Shown piece by piece: positions 49,572 through 61,035 of a DNA stretch of 64,000 bases; within the stretch, counting starts at the first letter, position 1; each line of letters begins with the position of its first letter. The notes under the pieces are model-generated. The model was not told the origin of the DNA and did no database searches. It saw only the letters and a program-made list of their open reading frames with translations. This stretch comes from Halopseudomonas xinjiangensis (GTDB lineage Bacteria; Pseudomonadota; Gammaproteobacteria; Pseudomonadales; Pseudomonadaceae): assembly GCF_900104945.1 (NCBI RefSeq), contig NZ_LT629736.1, positions 372,001 to 436,000 on the forward strand, in the 5' to 3' direction. A program made the translations under genes and the position numbers.

Positions 49572-51002
49572 GTGATGGTAAAAACGTGGGGAACAGCTCG
49601 TGTGGTTCTCGCCTGGATGGCGCTCGGCCTTGGTCTTGCATTGTCTTCCGGACTGCAGGCTGCCGACATTCAGAATGTGCGTATCTGGCGTGCCCCGGAC
49701 AACACTCGTCTGGTCTTTGACTTGTCCGGCCCTGCCGAGCACAAGCTGTTCACGCTGAGCAGCCCTGAGCGGATCGTTATCGACATCGACAACGCCCGTT
49801 TTGCGGCCGCCACCGACTCGCTTCCCCTGGATAACACGCCGCTTACCGGCCTGCGTTCTGCGACTCGCGACGGGACTGGGCTGCGCGTCGTGCTGGATCT
49901 TTCACGGGTGGTCAATCCGAAAAGCTTCACCTTGCCCCCCAATCAACAATACGGCCATCGTTTGGTACTGGATCTGTTCGACCATGAGCAGCCGCCGGAA
50001 GCACGGCAAGGGATCACCAGTTCGACGCCCAGCGCTGCGCCGCTGGGTCAGCCGCCGGCGCGGTCGGCCCCGCAGGGTGGCGAACGCGACATCATCATCG
50101 CCATCGATGCCGGTCACGGCGGCGAAGACCCCGGCGCGGTCGGTCATCGGGGAGCCAGGGAAAAGGAAGTCGTGCTGGCGATCTCCAAGAAGCTCAAAGC
50201 CATGATCGATGCGCAGCCCGGGTTCAAGGCCGAGCTGGTGCGTACTGGCGATTATTTCATCCCGCTGCGCAAGCGCACCGAGATCGCTCGTAAGCACAAT
50301 GCCGATCTGTTCGTGTCGATCCATGCTGACGCCTTTACCCGCGCCAGCGCCTTTGGTGCTTCGGTTTTTGCCTTGTCCGACCGGGGTGCCACGTCCGAGA
50401 CAGCCCGGCTGCTGGCGGATCGCGAAAACCGTTCCGACCTGATCGGCGGTGTCGGGGGCGTCAGTCTGGAAAACAAGGATCAGGTGCTGGCCAGTGTGCT
50501 GCTCGATCTATCCATGACCGCTACGCTGTCGGCCAGCCTGGATGTCGGTCAACTGGTGCTGTCGAATATCGGTCAGGTCAATCCGCTGCACAAGCGACGC
50601 GTGGAGCAAGCCGGTTTTATGGTGCTGAAGTCCCCCGACATTCCATCGATTCTGGTCGAGACCGGATTCATTTCCAATCCTGGCGAGGCGCAGAAACTGG
50701 TCACTCAGAGTCACCAGCAGGCGTTGGCTCGAGCGATCTACAGCGGTATCAAGGATTACTTCCATCGCAGCCCGCCGCCGGGTACTCGCATCGCCGCCAT
50801 GAAGGCGAGCGGCCGACTGCAGGCGCTCGGTCCCCGCGAACACACTGTCCGCCGAGGCGATACGCTGTCGATGATCGCCACTCGCTACGACGTCAGCCTG
50901 TCCAGTTTGCGCCAGGCCAACAAGCTCGGTAACGACGAAATTCGCGTAGGACAGATCCTGACGGTTCCGGCCGGCTCGATGCTGGTTCAAAACGAGCCCT
51001 GA
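49572..51002 (+). CDS. amiB: N-acetylmuramoyl-L-alanine amidase AmiB
   Basis: The 476-residue periplasmic enzyme splits the septal wall. It has a signal peptide (about 1-30, ending LSSGLQA), an AMIN domain (35-135; [20 protein letters not shown]), a disordered linker, the zinc-dependent Amidase_3 domain (170-395; [27 protein letters not shown]) and a LysM motif (430-473; [19 protein letters not shown]). Start codons are GTG followed directly by ATG; either is possible. In E. coli the amidase is activated by EnvC. It is part of the nnr operon. Confidence 0.96.
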   Translation: MMVKTWGTARVVLAWMALGLGLALSSGLQAADIQNVRIWRAPDNTRLVFDLSGPAEHKLFTLSSPERIVIDIDNARFAAATDSLPLDNTPLTGLRSATRDGTGLRVVLDLSRVVNPKSFTLPPNQQYGHRLVLDLFDHEQPPEARQGITSSTPSAAPLGQPPARSAPQGGERDIIIAIDAGHGGEDPGAVGHRGAREKEVVLAISKKLKAMIDAQPGFKAELVRTGDYFIPLRKRTEIARKHNADLFVSIHADAFTRASAFGASVFALSDRGATSETARLLADRENRSDLIGGVGGVSLENKDQVLASVLLDLSMTATLSASLDVGQLVLSNIGQVNPLHKRRVEQAGFMVLKSPDIPSILVETGFISNPGEAQKLVTQSHQQALARAIYSGIKDYFHRSPPPGTRIAAMKASGRLQALGPREHTVRRGDTLSMIATRYDVSLSSLRQANKLGNDEIRVGQILTVPAGSMLVQNEP

Positions 51003-51003
51003 C

Positions 51004-52848
51004 ATGTCACGCATTCAACTTCTCAGTCCGCGGCTGGCTAACCAGATCGCGGCAGGCGAGGTCGTTGAACGGCCGGCGTCGGTCATCAAGGAATTGCTGG
51101 AAAACAGTCTCGATGCTGGCGCATCGCGGATCGATATCGACACCGAGCAGGGCGGCGTCAAGCTGCTGCGCGTGCGCGACGATGGTCGCGGGATCGTCAG
51201 CGATGACCTCCCGCTGGCGCTCTCCCGCCACGCCACGAGCAAGATCCGTGATCTCGACGACCTGGAGCGAGTAGCCACCCTCGGTTTTCGTGGTGAAGCG
51301 CTGGCGTCGGTGAGTTCGGTCTCGCGCCTGACATTGACCTCATGCGCGGAAGGGGAGGATCAAGCGTGGCAGGTCGAGACGGAAGGCCGCGAGATGTCCC
51401 CCAACGTCCAGCCTGCTGCCCACCCGCGTGGCACGACCGTCGAAGTGCGAGATCTGTTCTTCAACACTCCTGCGCGGCGCAAGTTTTTGCGCACCGAGAA
51501 AACCGAATTCGGTCATCTCGAAGAGGTGGTCAAACGTCTCGCGCTCTCACGCTTCGATGTGGCGTTCAACCTGCGTCATAACGGCCGCTCGGTGCTCGGT
51601 TTGCGTCCCGCTCATACCGAGCAGGAAGCCCGGCGCCGGGTCGGCTCGGTATGCGGTCCGGCCTTCGTCGAGCAATCGTTGACCATCGACGCCGAGCGCA
51701 GCGGTTTGCGGCTCTGGGGTTGGGTGGGCCTGCCGACCTTTTCCCGCAGCCAGGCGGATCTGCAGTATTTCTTCGTCAATGGACGCATGATCAAGGACAA
51801 GTTGGTCGCGCATGCCGTGCGCCAAGCGTATCGCGACGTGTTGTTCAACGGTCGACATCCGACCTTCGTGCTTTTCCTGGAAGTCGATCCTGCCGTGGTA
51901 GACGTGAACGTGCATCCGACCAAGCACGAGGTGCGCTTTCGTGACGGCCGCATGGTCCATGATTTCTTGTTCAGTACGCTTTATCGCGCGCTTGCCGAGC
52001 AGCGACCCGGCGAGCGTGTCGATGATCAGCTGCCGCCCGCTTCGCCCGACATCCAGCCGGCTCCGGCCAGCATAGGGGTGTTCTCCGGGCAGGCGAGCAT
52101 GCCGCTTGCCGAGCCCCAAGGCAGCTGGACAGCGGGATCCGATCTCGCCCGCCCATCGGGTCAGGCACTCGCTGGCGCAGCCCAGACTTACGCCGCCTTG
52201 TACGGTACAGGTAGCGGCACCGGGGCCGTCACGCAGTCCAAGCCTCCCGAGCAGGAGGGCGAGGTGCCGCCGCTGGGTTATGCCGTCGCCCAGTTGCACG
52301 GGGTATACATCTTGGCCGAAAACGCCCACGGCCTGGTGGTGGTGGACATGCACGCAGCGCACGAACGCATCACCTATGAGCGCCTCAAGCTGGCGATGGA
52401 TCAGGAAGGATTGCGCAGCCAGCCCCTGCTGGTGCCTGAAAGCGTTGCCCTGTCGCAGCGCGAGGTCGACTGCGCAGAAGAACATGCGGCCTGGTTCACC
52501 CACCTCGGTTTTGCCTTGCAGCGGATGGGGCCGGAAAGCCTGGCGATTCGAGAGCTACCTGCACTGTTGCGCCAGGCCGACGCGGTGCAACTGGTGCGCG
52601 ACGTGCTGACCGACCTGATGGAGTACGGCACCAGCGACCGGATCCAGGCCCACCTCAATGAGCTGCTGGCTACCATGGCCTGTCACGGTTCGGTACGCGC
52701 CAATCGGCGCCTGACGCTTGCAGAGATGAACGGGCTGCTGCGCGACATGGAACAGACCGAGCGTAGCGGCCAATGCAATCACGGGCGGCCGACCTGGACA
52801 CAGATGAGTATGACCGAGCTGGACAAGCTCTTCTTGCGAGGTCGCTGA
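51004..52848 (+). CDS. mutL: DNA mismatch repair protein MutL
   Basis: The 614-residue GHL ATPase couples MutS to the repair excision steps. The N-terminal domain has [20 protein letters not shown] and [13 protein letters not shown], and the FFVNGRMI / [12 protein letters not shown] segments of the family. The middle (about 345-420) is a poorly conserved linker. The C-terminal dimerisation domain has [10 protein letters not shown] and [13 protein letters not shown]. The start follows the amiB stop by one base, and miaA follows after three. Confidence 0.96.
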   Translation: MSRIQLLSPRLANQIAAGEVVERPASVIKELLENSLDAGASRIDIDTEQGGVKLLRVRDDGRGIVSDDLPLALSRHATSKIRDLDDLERVATLGFRGEALASVSSVSRLTLTSCAEGEDQAWQVETEGREMSPNVQPAAHPRGTTVEVRDLFFNTPARRKFLRTEKTEFGHLEEVVKRLALSRFDVAFNLRHNGRSVLGLRPAHTEQEARRRVGSVCGPAFVEQSLTIDAERSGLRLWGWVGLPTFSRSQADLQYFFVNGRMIKDKLVAHAVRQAYRDVLFNGRHPTFVLFLEVDPAVVDVNVHPTKHEVRFRDGRMVHDFLFSTLYRALAEQRPGERVDDQLPPASPDIQPAPASIGVFSGQASMPLAEPQGSWTAGSDLARPSGQALAGAAQTYAALYGTGSGTGAVTQSKPPEQEGEVPPLGYAVAQLHGVYILAENAHGLVVVDMHAAHERITYERLKLAMDQEGLRSQPLLVPESVALSQREVDCAEEHAAWFTHLGFALQRMGPESLAIRELPALLRQADAVQLVRDVLTDLMEYGTSDRIQAHLNELLATMACHGSVRANRRLTLAEMNGLLRDMEQTERSGQCNHGRPTWTQMSMTELDKLFLRGR

Positions 52849-52851
52849 AAG

Positions 52852-53823
52852 GTGGAAAGGCGCGCGTTGCCGCCGGCCATCTGCCTGATGGGTCCTACCG
52901 CCTCCGGCAAGACAGAGCTGGCCCTGCATCTTGCCAGCAAGCTGCCGTGTGAACTCATAAGCGTCGATTCGGCGCTGGTCTACCGCGGCATGGATATTGG
53001 CACTGCCAAGCCGGACGCCGCCACCCTTGCCGAGTTTCCGCATCATCTGGTGGATATTCTTGATCCGGCGCAGGCCTATTCGGCTGCACGTTTTCGTGAT
53101 GATGCGCTGCGGTTGATGGCCGAGATAACCGCGCGTGGGCGCATCCCACTTCTGGTCGGTGGCACCATGTTGTATTTCAAGGCGCTTGCCGGAGGGTTGG
53201 CGCAGATGCCTTCCGCGGACCCGGTCGTACGTCAGCGCATCGAGTCCATGGCCGGCGAGAAGGGCTGGGAGGCGGTGCATCGCGCGCTGGCTGACGTCGA
53301 CCCGGTTGCGGCCGCCCGTATTCATCCAAACGATCCGCAGCGGATCCAGCGCGCCTACGAGGTCTATCTGCTTTCCGGTGTTACGCTCAGCGAATGGCAT
53401 GCGCGCCAAGCCGAAAAAGGCGGCGCTAGCGGCTCTGCATCAGATGATTTGCCTTATACTGTGCGGCATCTTGCCGTCGCCCCTGCGCAACGACAGGTGC
53501 TGCATGAGCGGATCGCTCAACGTTTTCAGGTAATGCTGCGCGACGGGTTCGTCGACGAAGTACATGCTCTGTATCGCCGAGGTGACCTTGACCCATCGAT
53601 GCCGTCGATTCGTGCAGTGGGCTATCGCCAGCTCTGGGAGCACCTGGAAGGGAAACTCTCCCTAGACCAGGCGGTCGAACGCGGAGTCATTGCTACCCGG
53701 CAACTTGCGAAAAGGCAGTTTACCTGGCTGCGCGGCTGGCACGCCGATATCGACTGGCTCGACAGTCTTGACCCGAATCGATTCGACCAGGCCTTGAAAC
53801 GCCTCCGGACCGTCACCATATAG
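52852..53823 (+). CDS. miaA: tRNA dimethylallyltransferase MiaA
   Basis: The 323-residue enzyme adds an isopentenyl group to A37 of tRNAs reading UNN codons. The P-loop is G-P-T-A-S-G-K-T (14-21); [16 protein letters not shown] and [11 protein letters not shown] are family segments, and [10 protein letters not shown] and [13 protein letters not shown] lie in the C-terminal half. The start is GTG, three bases after the mutL stop. hfq follows after 124 bases that include a probable own promoter. Confidence 0.95.
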   Translation: MERRALPPAICLMGPTASGKTELALHLASKLPCELISVDSALVYRGMDIGTAKPDAATLAEFPHHLVDILDPAQAYSAARFRDDALRLMAEITARGRIPLLVGGTMLYFKALAGGLAQMPSADPVVRQRIESMAGEKGWEAVHRALADVDPVAAARIHPNDPQRIQRAYEVYLLSGVTLSEWHARQAEKGGASGSASDDLPYTVRHLAVAPAQRQVLHERIAQRFQVMLRDGFVDEVHALYRRGDLDPSMPSIRAVGYRQLWEHLEGKLSLDQAVERGVIATRQLAKRQFTWLRGWHADIDWLDSLDPNRFDQALKRLRTVTI

Positions 53824-53824
53824 C

Positions 53825-53852
53825 TTGGCAATGTTCTGCTAATCTTTATGGT
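53825..53852 (+). promoter_or_regulatory. Putative sigma-70 promoter of hfq
   Basis: TTGGCA and TATGGT are separated by 16 bases, immediately after the miaA stop, and give a leader of about 90 bases ahead of hfq. hfq promoters upstream or inside miaA are known in other gammaproteobacteria; this assignment is by pattern only. Confidence 0.45.
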
Positions 53853-53947
53853 GGTCGCCACGTAGCCGCCTCATGGATAATGGACAGGCAGGCCGAAACG
53901 CATTATTAGTGCTTATAACCAAAACGATTTCCATAAGGAGTGAGGCA

Positions 53948-54202
53948 ATGTCAAAAGGGCATTCATTACAAGACCCTTACCTGAACGTTCTGCGTAAAGA
54001 ACGGGTTCCGGTATCCATCTACCTGGTCAACGGCATAAAACTGCAGGGGCAGATCGAATCGTTCGATCAGTTCGTCATTCTGCTGAAGAATACGGTTAGC
54101 CAGATGGTTTACAAGCACGCGATTTCTACCGTCGTTCCGGGTCGTCCGGTACGTCTGCCGGCGCAAGGCGCAGGAGACGAGGCTGAAACCGGAGCGATTT
54201 GA
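53948..54202 (+). CDS. hfq: RNA chaperone Hfq
   Basis: The 84-residue protein forms a hexamer that binds small RNAs and mRNAs. The Sm1 motif is in [27 protein letters not shown], and the Sm2 motif in Q-M-V-Y-K-H-A-I-S. The C-terminal tail is short, as in pseudomonads. The ATG giving [12 protein letters not shown] was selected, with a GGAG/GAGG site ahead; an upstream frame of 25 codons is not typical. Confidence 0.98.
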   Translation: MSKGHSLQDPYLNVLRKERVPVSIYLVNGIKLQGQIESFDQFVILLKNTVSQMVYKHAISTVVPGRPVRLPAQGAGDEAETGAI

Positions 54203-54224
54203 TCTGACAACCCGGGAGGCCTGA

Positions 54225-55526
54225 TTGTTTTTCGAACGCCATGAAGGGGGTGAACGAGCGATTCTCGTTCATCTTGAGAGCATGGATGAACAGAGTCGGG
54301 AAGATCCGCACGAGTTCGTCGAACTGGTGCGGTCCGCTGGAGCGGAGATTGTTCACTTCCTGACCATCAATCGCTATCAGCCAAGTCCGCGATTCCTCGT
54401 GGGTTCCGGCAAGGTCGAAGAAATACGCGATCTGGTCAGAGACCATGAAGGTGATCTGGTCATCTTCAATCACACCCTGACACCCAGTCAGGAACGCAAC
54501 CTGGAGCGCGAGCTGCAGTGTCGCGTTATCGACCGTACCGGCCTGATCCTGGACATCTTCGCCCAGCGTGCCCGCACGCATGAAGGTAAGCTACAGGTAG
54601 AGTTGGCGCAGCTGCAGCATCTGAGCACCAGGCTGGTTCGAGGCTGGACGCACCTTGAGCGGCAGAAGGGCGGTATCGGTCTGCGCGGCCCGGGTGAAAC
54701 CCAGCTCGAAACTGACCGCCGATTGTTGCGTAATCGGATCAAGCAGATTACCAAGCGACTGGAAAAGGTTCGCAGTCAGCGAGAGCAGGCGCGGCGATCG
54801 CGCCGACGTGCCGAGATCCCAGTAGTTTCCCTGGTCGGTTACACCAATGCCGGGAAGTCCACGCTATTCAACAGCATGGCCGACTCTGAAGTCTTCGCGG
54901 CCAACCAGTTGTTCGCCACGCTGGACCCAACCTTGCGCCGCATCGAACTGGCCGAGGTCGGGCCGGTTATCCTGGCCGATACCGTAGGTTTCATCCGACA
55001 TTTGCCTCACGGTCTGGTCGAGGCTTTCAGGGCGACGCTGGAGGAATCCAGTCAGGCGGACCTGCTACTGCACGTCATCGACGCTGCTGACGACGAGCGG
55101 ACCTCGCATATCGAACAGGTGCACCTGGTACTTGGCGAGATTGGCGCGCTGGAACTGCCGATCCTCGAGGTCTACAACAAGGTCGACCTGCTGGAAAACT
55201 TCGAGCCGCAGGTTCAGCGCGATGAAAACGGCAAACCGCTGCGTGTTTGGGTATCGGCGCGGGAAGGCCGCGGCCTCGATCTGCTGGCGCAGGCGGTAGC
55301 CGAGCTTGTCGGCGAAGATGTCATACAGAAACGCATCCTGCTCGGGCACGACGAAGCCCGTTTGCGCGCGCAGTTCTACGCCGCCGGAGCGGTAATCGGG
55401 GAGCACGTCGATACAGAAGGGCGCCCGGAACTGGAGGTGCGCTTGCCACGTAGCGACTTCAATCGTCTGGTTACGCGCGAAGGCTGGCAGCCCGATATCT
55501 TTCTTTCGCAACATACTTTGCAATAA
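54225..55526 (+). CDS. hflX: Ribosome-associated GTPase HflX
   Basis: The 433-residue GTPase binds the 50S subunit and can split stalled or stressed ribosomes. An N-terminal HflX domain (1-195) ends in a helical hairpin rich in Arg and Glu. The GTPase has G1 at G-Y-T-N-A-G-K211-S-T and G4 at VYNKVDLL. The start is TTG with GGGAGG seven bases upstream; MFFERHEGGERA fits the family N-terminus. It follows hfq closely, likely in the same transcript. Confidence 0.95.
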   Translation: MFFERHEGGERAILVHLESMDEQSREDPHEFVELVRSAGAEIVHFLTINRYQPSPRFLVGSGKVEEIRDLVRDHEGDLVIFNHTLTPSQERNLERELQCRVIDRTGLILDIFAQRARTHEGKLQVELAQLQHLSTRLVRGWTHLERQKGGIGLRGPGETQLETDRRLLRNRIKQITKRLEKVRSQREQARRSRRRAEIPVVSLVGYTNAGKSTLFNSMADSEVFAANQLFATLDPTLRRIELAEVGPVILADTVGFIRHLPHGLVEAFRATLEESSQADLLLHVIDAADDERTSHIEQVHLVLGEIGALELPILEVYNKVDLLENFEPQVQRDENGKPLRVWVSAREGRGLDLLAQAVAELVGEDVIQKRILLGHDEARLRAQFYAAGAVIGEHVDTEGRPELEVRLPRSDFNRLVTREGWQPDIFLSQHTLQ

Positions 55527-55640
55527 TGCACGGGCATGTCGTTCACGCGGTCCCTGGCAATTGCGATAGGATAAGGCCCCGCTGCGTTTGGCCCACCCGG
55601 GCACGATGCGGCGAATCGATTTCGAAAAACGGAGAGCGCT

Positions 55641-56864
55641 ATGGCCTGGAATGAGCCTGGTGGTGGTAACAATTCGAATAACCAGGATCCCTGGGGAAGC
55701 GGTGGCAACCGTGGCGGAAATCGCGGTGGGAAGCAGGGTCCGCCGGACCTTGACGAGGCGCTGCGCAAATTGCAGGACAGCCTGAACGGCATCTTCGGCA
55801 AAAAGAAACGTGGAAGCGATAACGGTTCTGGCCGTGGGGCCGGAAGTACCGGTGGCGGCATCCCCAAGGGCGTCTGGGTGCTTGTTGCGCTGGTTCTTGT
55901 GGCTGTCTGGCTGTTCAACGCCGTATATATGGTGGATGAGCAGGAGCAGGCGGTGGTGCTGCGTTTCGGTGAATATCACCGAACCGAAGAGCCGGGCTTG
56001 CATCTTTATTTTCCGCCGGTTGAACGCAAATTCCAGCGCAACGTGACGCAGGTTCGCTCCTATCGCCAGCAGGGTCAGATGCTCACCGAGGACGAGAACA
56101 TCGTTGAGGTGCCACTGGCCGTGCAATACCGTATCTCCAACCTCGAAAACTTCGTGCTGCGCGTCGAAGATCCTGAAACCAGTCTGCGGCATGCGACCGA
56201 AAGTGCGTTGCGTCATGTGGTCGGTTCGACATCTATGCATGAAGTCCTGACCGAAGGGCGGGAAGCGATGGGGGTTGCGGTGACCGAGCGGCTGCAGCGC
56301 TATCTGGATCACTACAATACCGGCATCACTGTCGTTCAAGTCAACGTCGAAAGTGCCCAGGCTCCGGCTGAGGTTCAGGATGCCTTCGATGATGTAATCC
56401 GTGCTCGAGAGGACGAAGTCCGTGAGCGCAACCAGGCTGAATCCTATGCCAACAGCGTTATCCCGGAGGCTCGCGGGCGTGCTCAGCGTCTCTTGGAAGA
56501 GGCCAATGGTTATCGGGATGAGGTCGTCGCCCGGGCTGCCGGTGAGGCACAGCGCTTCGATCTGCTGGTCGGTCAGTATCGTCAGTCACCTGAAGTCATG
56601 CGCGAGCGGATGTACATCGGCACGATGCAGGATGTGCTGAGCAACACCAGCAAGATCCTGGTTTCGGGAGGAGAAGGTAGTAACAATCTTCTTTACCTGC
56701 CGCTGGACAAGCTGATGGAGCGCAATAATTCGGGCTCCGGTAATTCGTCGGGCATTCCCGCCAATTCCACGCCGGGAGTGAACCCCGGCAATGCGGCCGA
56801 TTCCAGTAACCGCATCCCAATGCAGGTGCAGCAGCGTGATCCGCGCGCCAGGGAGACCCGCTGA
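55641..56864 (+). CDS. hflK: FtsH protease modulator HflK
   Basis: The 407-residue SPFH/band 7 protein has a Gly/Asn-rich N-terminal region (1-76), one membrane segment (77-98), and a periplasmic SPFH domain followed by a long coiled-coil (about 270-330). With HflC it forms a cage around FtsH. The start MAWNEPGGGNNS is well placed. The C-terminal tail is rich in Asn and Ser. Its stop overlaps the hflC start (TGATG). Confidence 0.96.
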   Translation: MAWNEPGGGNNSNNQDPWGSGGNRGGNRGGKQGPPDLDEALRKLQDSLNGIFGKKKRGSDNGSGRGAGSTGGGIPKGVWVLVALVLVAVWLFNAVYMVDEQEQAVVLRFGEYHRTEEPGLHLYFPPVERKFQRNVTQVRSYRQQGQMLTEDENIVEVPLAVQYRISNLENFVLRVEDPETSLRHATESALRHVVGSTSMHEVLTEGREAMGVAVTERLQRYLDHYNTGITVVQVNVESAQAPAEVQDAFDDVIRAREDEVRERNQAESYANSVIPEARGRAQRLLEEANGYRDEVVARAAGEAQRFDLLVGQYRQSPEVMRERMYIGTMQDVLSNTSKILVSGGEGSNNLLYLPLDKLMERNNSGSGNSSGIPANSTPGVNPGNAADSSNRIPMQVQQRDPRARETR

Positions 56865-57739
56865 TGAGTAACAAGACGATATTTGGTTTGGTCATTGCGC
56901 TGGTTGTCCTCGTGATCGGCTGGCAAAGTTTCTTCATCGTCAGCCAGACCGAGCGTGGCCTGGTGCTGCAGTTCGGTAAGGTGGTGCGCGAGGATGTTCC
57001 GCCGGGGCTGCATTTCAAGCTACCGTTTGTGCAGAAGATCCGGGTATTCGACGGTCGTCTGCTGACTCTCGATACGCCCACGCAGCGCTACCTGACCCTG
57101 GAGAAGAAAGCGTTGATGGTCGATTCCTACGCCAAGTGGCGCATCGCCAACGTGCAGCGGTTCTACACCGCGACGTCCGGCCTGCGCACTATTGCCGAGG
57201 AGCGTCTGTCTCGCCAGCTCGAATCGGGTCTGCGCAACGAAGTCGCACGTCGTACTTTGCATGAAGTGGTTTCAGGGGAACGCGACCAGCTGATGGCGAA
57301 TATCACTCAGGAGCTGAACGACAGCGCTCGGCGTGAGCTGGGTATCGAAGTCGTGGACGTTCGGGTGAAAGGGATAGACCTTCCGCAGGAAGTAAACCGC
57401 AGCGTATTCGAGCGTATGAGCAGCGAACGTGAGCGCGAAGCGCGCGAGCACCGGGCCAAGGGTCGCGAGCTGGCCGAAGGCATCCGTGCGGATGCCGACC
57501 GTCAGCACCGGGTGATTCTCGCCGAGGCGTTCCGTGAGGCTGAAGAAATCCGTGGTCAGGGTGATGCCCAGGCTGCCGAAATCTACGCCCAGGCCTATAC
57601 CAAGGATCCGGAGTTCTACTCTTTCTACCGGAGCCTGCAGGCGTACCGGGAAAGCTTTGGCAGTGGCTCGGACGTGCTGGTGCTGGATCCGGAAAGCGAG
57701 TTCTTCCGGTATATGGAGCGAGGTCCGACGCGGCAGTGA
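56864..57739 (+). CDS. hflC: FtsH protease modulator HflC
   Basis: The 291-residue SPFH protein is the partner of HflK. One membrane segment (about 4-25) is followed by the band-7 domain (FFIVSQTERGLVLQFGK, YAKWRI) and a helical region rich in Glu and Arg. It begins in the hflK stop codon (TGATG). Its stop is followed by hairpins and a possible internal promoter. Confidence 0.96.
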   Translation: MSNKTIFGLVIALVVLVIGWQSFFIVSQTERGLVLQFGKVVREDVPPGLHFKLPFVQKIRVFDGRLLTLDTPTQRYLTLEKKALMVDSYAKWRIANVQRFYTATSGLRTIAEERLSRQLESGLRNEVARRTLHEVVSGERDQLMANITQELNDSARRELGIEVVDVRVKGIDLPQEVNRSVFERMSSEREREAREHRAKGRELAEGIRADADRQHRVILAEAFREAEEIRGQGDAQAAEIYAQAYTKDPEFYSFYRSLQAYRESFGSGSDVLVLDPESEFFRYMERGPTRQ

Positions 57740-57744
57740 ACGCC

Positions 57745-57775
57745 AGCCACATCCGCCAGCTCGGCGGGTGTGGCT
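57745..57775 (+). other. Strong hairpin after hflC
   Basis: A 13-bp stem (AGCCACATCCGCC / GGCGGGTGTGGCT, with one T-G pair) and a five-base loop begin five bases after the hflC stop. No T run follows, so it is not itself a standard terminator. It may protect the 3' end of the hflX-hflKC messenger or act with the second hairpin. Confidence 0.6.
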
Positions 57776-57787
57776 CGCTGGAAACGG

Positions 57788-57796
57788 TGTTACAAT
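57788..57796 (+). promoter_or_regulatory. Putative extended -10 promoter between two hairpins
   Basis: TGTTACAAT fits the extended -10 pattern TG-N-TACAAT. No -35 box is seen at the usual distance, which extended -10 promoters can lack. Predicted start would be at about 57803, at the base of a terminator-like hairpin. Confidence 0.4.
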
Positions 57797-57801
57797 CGCG
57801 C

Positions 57802-57825
57802 AGCCGGGGAACTCCCGGCTTTTTT
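57802..57825 (+). terminator. Intrinsic terminator hairpin before the DUF2065 gene
   Basis: A seven- to eight-bp GC-rich stem (AGCCGGG / CCCGGCT) with a short loop is followed by TTTTT. It ends transcription from hflC, or attenuates that from the putative promoter at 57788-57796. Confidence 0.75.
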
Positions 57826-57880
57826 GTGACCGGTGCCGACGCCTGTCCGGGCCGATCAGCCCGCCGGCGGAGGCTTCGCC

Positions 57881-58066
57881 ATGTTGAGCAGTCTGTTGGT
57901 TGCGCTGTGCCTGGTGTTGGTGCTGGAAGGTATATTGCCTTTCGCTGCGCCGGCGCGCTGGAAGCAGCTGTTACGAAGCGTCAGTAGCGTGTCGGACCGA
58001 CAGGCACGTCTGATCGGCTTGCTGAGCATGATCACCGGCACTGCCTGCCTGTATCTGTTGCGCTGA
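57881..58066 (+). CDS. DUF2065 small inner-membrane protein (YjeT-like)
   Basis: The 61-residue protein has two membrane segments, about 2-21 and 42-60, with a short charged loop between (RWKQLLRSVSSVSDRQAR). The family (DUF2065, YjeT in E. coli) is found between hflC and purA in many gammaproteobacteria, as here, and has no established function. The ATG at 57881 follows a GGCGGAGG site; an upstream in-frame extension is unlikely. hisZ starts 31 bases after it. Confidence 0.88.
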   Translation: MLSSLLVALCLVLVLEGILPFAAPARWKQLLRSVSSVSDRQARLIGLLSMITGTACLYLLR

Positions 58067-58097
58067 TACGGCACTTATCGTGTAAGAAGGTTTTAAC

Positions 58098-59285
58098 ATG
58101 CCCAATGTTGATCGCTGGCTACTGCCTGACGGGATCGAAGAGGTGCTGCCCGAGGAGGCGGCGCGTATCGAGGCGGCACGCCGCAAGCTGCTGGATCTGT
58201 TCGCCAGCTGGGGTTATGACCTGGTCATCACTCCGCATATCGAGTATCTCGAGTCGCTGCTTACTGGTGCCGGTCACGACCTGGAATTGCAGACGTTCAA
58301 AATGACCGACCAGCTGTCTGGGCGGATGCTCGGTCTGCGGGCGGATATCACTCCCCAGGTGGCGCGCATCGACGCCCATACGCTCGGCGCCGAAGGCCCG
58401 AGCCGCCTATGTTATTGCGGCAGTGTTCTGCACACCCGCCCGCGTCCCCTGTCGACAGCGCGCAGCCTGATTCAGCTCGGGGCGGAGCTATATGGCGACG
58501 CCTCATGTGCCAGCGACGTCGAAATCATCTCGCTGATGCTTGAAACGCTTTCAGCCTGTCAGGTGCAGGGTGTTCACCTGGATCTCGGACACGTCGGCAT
58601 CTATCGTGGGTTGGTCCAGGCCGCAGGTTTGGACGCGGTTCGTGAGAATGCGCTATTCGACGCCTTGCAACGCAAGGCGGTAGACGAAGTGGACAAGCTG
58701 ACCAGCGCATTACCGGATAGTGCCGTTGCGGCCATGCTGCGCAGCCTCGCCGGATTGTCCGGTGGGGTGGAGGTGCTTGATCGGGCGCATGCCTTGATGG
58801 ATGGCGCTCCGGAATCGGTCATGGCAGCGCTGGATGATCTGGCCGAAGTGGCTCAGACTCTCGGCCGGCGTTACCCGGACGTGCCGCTGTATTTCGACCT
58901 TGGCGAGTTGCGTGGCTATCACTACCACACGGGAGTGGCTTTCGCGGCCTTCGTTCCAGGCGTAGGGCAAAGCGTCGCGCAGGGCGGGCGTTATGATGAC
59001 ATCGGTCGTGATTTTGGTCGGGCACGTCCGGCGACCGGTTTCTCGACCGATCTGCGATTTCTTGTCGAGCGCGGCCAGGTAGAACCTTCCCGTCGCGGCG
59101 GGATCTGGGCTCCGTATGCGAGCGAGCCGGGTCTGCAGGACGAAGTCATGGCGCTACGGGCGAAAGGCGAACGGGTAATCGTTGCACTGCCGGGACAGGT
59201 TGACAGCTCGGCACCCGATTACGGCTGTGACCGCATTCTGCGGCACCACCAGGGCACCTGGCAGGTGTCGGAACTGAATTCCTGA
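58098..59285 (+). CDS. hisZ: ATP phosphoribosyltransferase regulatory subunit HisZ
   Basis: The 395-residue HisRS-like protein lacks the anticodon domain and regulates the short form of HisG in histidine synthesis. It has class II motif 2 ([12 protein letters not shown]) and the HisZ-type [20 protein letters not shown] segment. It implies a short HisG elsewhere in the genome. The start ATG has an AGAAGG site. It precedes purA in the same direction. Confidence 0.94.
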   Translation: MPNVDRWLLPDGIEEVLPEEAARIEAARRKLLDLFASWGYDLVITPHIEYLESLLTGAGHDLELQTFKMTDQLSGRMLGLRADITPQVARIDAHTLGAEGPSRLCYCGSVLHTRPRPLSTARSLIQLGAELYGDASCASDVEIISLMLETLSACQVQGVHLDLGHVGIYRGLVQAAGLDAVRENALFDALQRKAVDEVDKLTSALPDSAVAAMLRSLAGLSGGVEVLDRAHALMDGAPESVMAALDDLAEVAQTLGRRYPDVPLYFDLGELRGYHYHTGVAFAAFVPGVGQSVAQGGRYDDIGRDFGRARPATGFSTDLRFLVERGQVEPSRRGGIWAPYASEPGLQDEVMALRAKGERVIVALPGQVDSSAPDYGCDRILRHHQGTWQVSELNS

Positions 59286-59310
59286 TTGCATGGCCATCAG
59301 GCCATACTGA

Positions 59311-60621
<1,311 letters not shown>

Positions 60622-60626
60622 CCAGA

Positions 60627-60653
60627 AAAGGCGCCCTTCGAGGCGCCTTTTTT
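60627..60653 (+). terminator. Intrinsic terminator of purA
   Basis: A nine-bp stem (AAAGGCGCC / GGCGCCTTT) with a loop CTTCGA is followed by TTT, six bases after the purA stop. The A-rich upstream side also makes it usable from the opposite strand, toward the end of tRNA-Leu transcription. Confidence 0.88.
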
Positions 60654-60772
60654 CCAGGCGCGAACGGGATAGTCGACAGCAGACATGCGAACGGAATGCG
60701 CTGGACAAGGCAAAAATGCGTTTTATAGGGGGTTACCGTGCGTACTGAATCAGCGAGCTGCTGAGAGAGAAA

Positions 60773-60859
60773 TGGTGCCCAGGAGAAGACTCGAACTTCC
60801 ACGGCCGTAAGGCCACCAGCACCTGAAGCTGGCGTGTCTACCAATTTCACCACCTGGGC
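60773..60859 (-). tRNA. tRNA-Leu (anticodon CAG)
   Basis: The 87-base minus-strand gene folds as a leucine tRNA. The acceptor stem is GCCCAGG / CCTGGGC, the anticodon stem CCAGC / GCTGG carries the loop TTCAGGT with anticodon CAG, a long class II variable arm (TGGCCTTACGGCC) is present, the T loop contains GTTCGAGTC, and the CCA end is encoded (60773-60775). The flanks 60654-60772 and 60860-61035 hold no gene that I can support. Confidence 0.96.
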
Positions 60860-61035
60860 GTATCAATTCCAACGGATGCTATGCTGAACCAAGGTTCGTT
60901 GCGATCAACCGTTGTTGTGTTGACGGCGCGAATAATACGTAGCGGCATTGGGGATGTAAACCCCCGCCTGCAAAAATATTTCAGTTTCATCGAAACAGGT
61001 GCAAGCGGCCCTGTTTCGCGGTTCAATAGGTGCCT

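Noticed and set aside
55065-56339. 424-codon minus-strand frame opposite hflX and hflK
   Set aside because: It crosses two real genes and their gap, and its translation has no family features.
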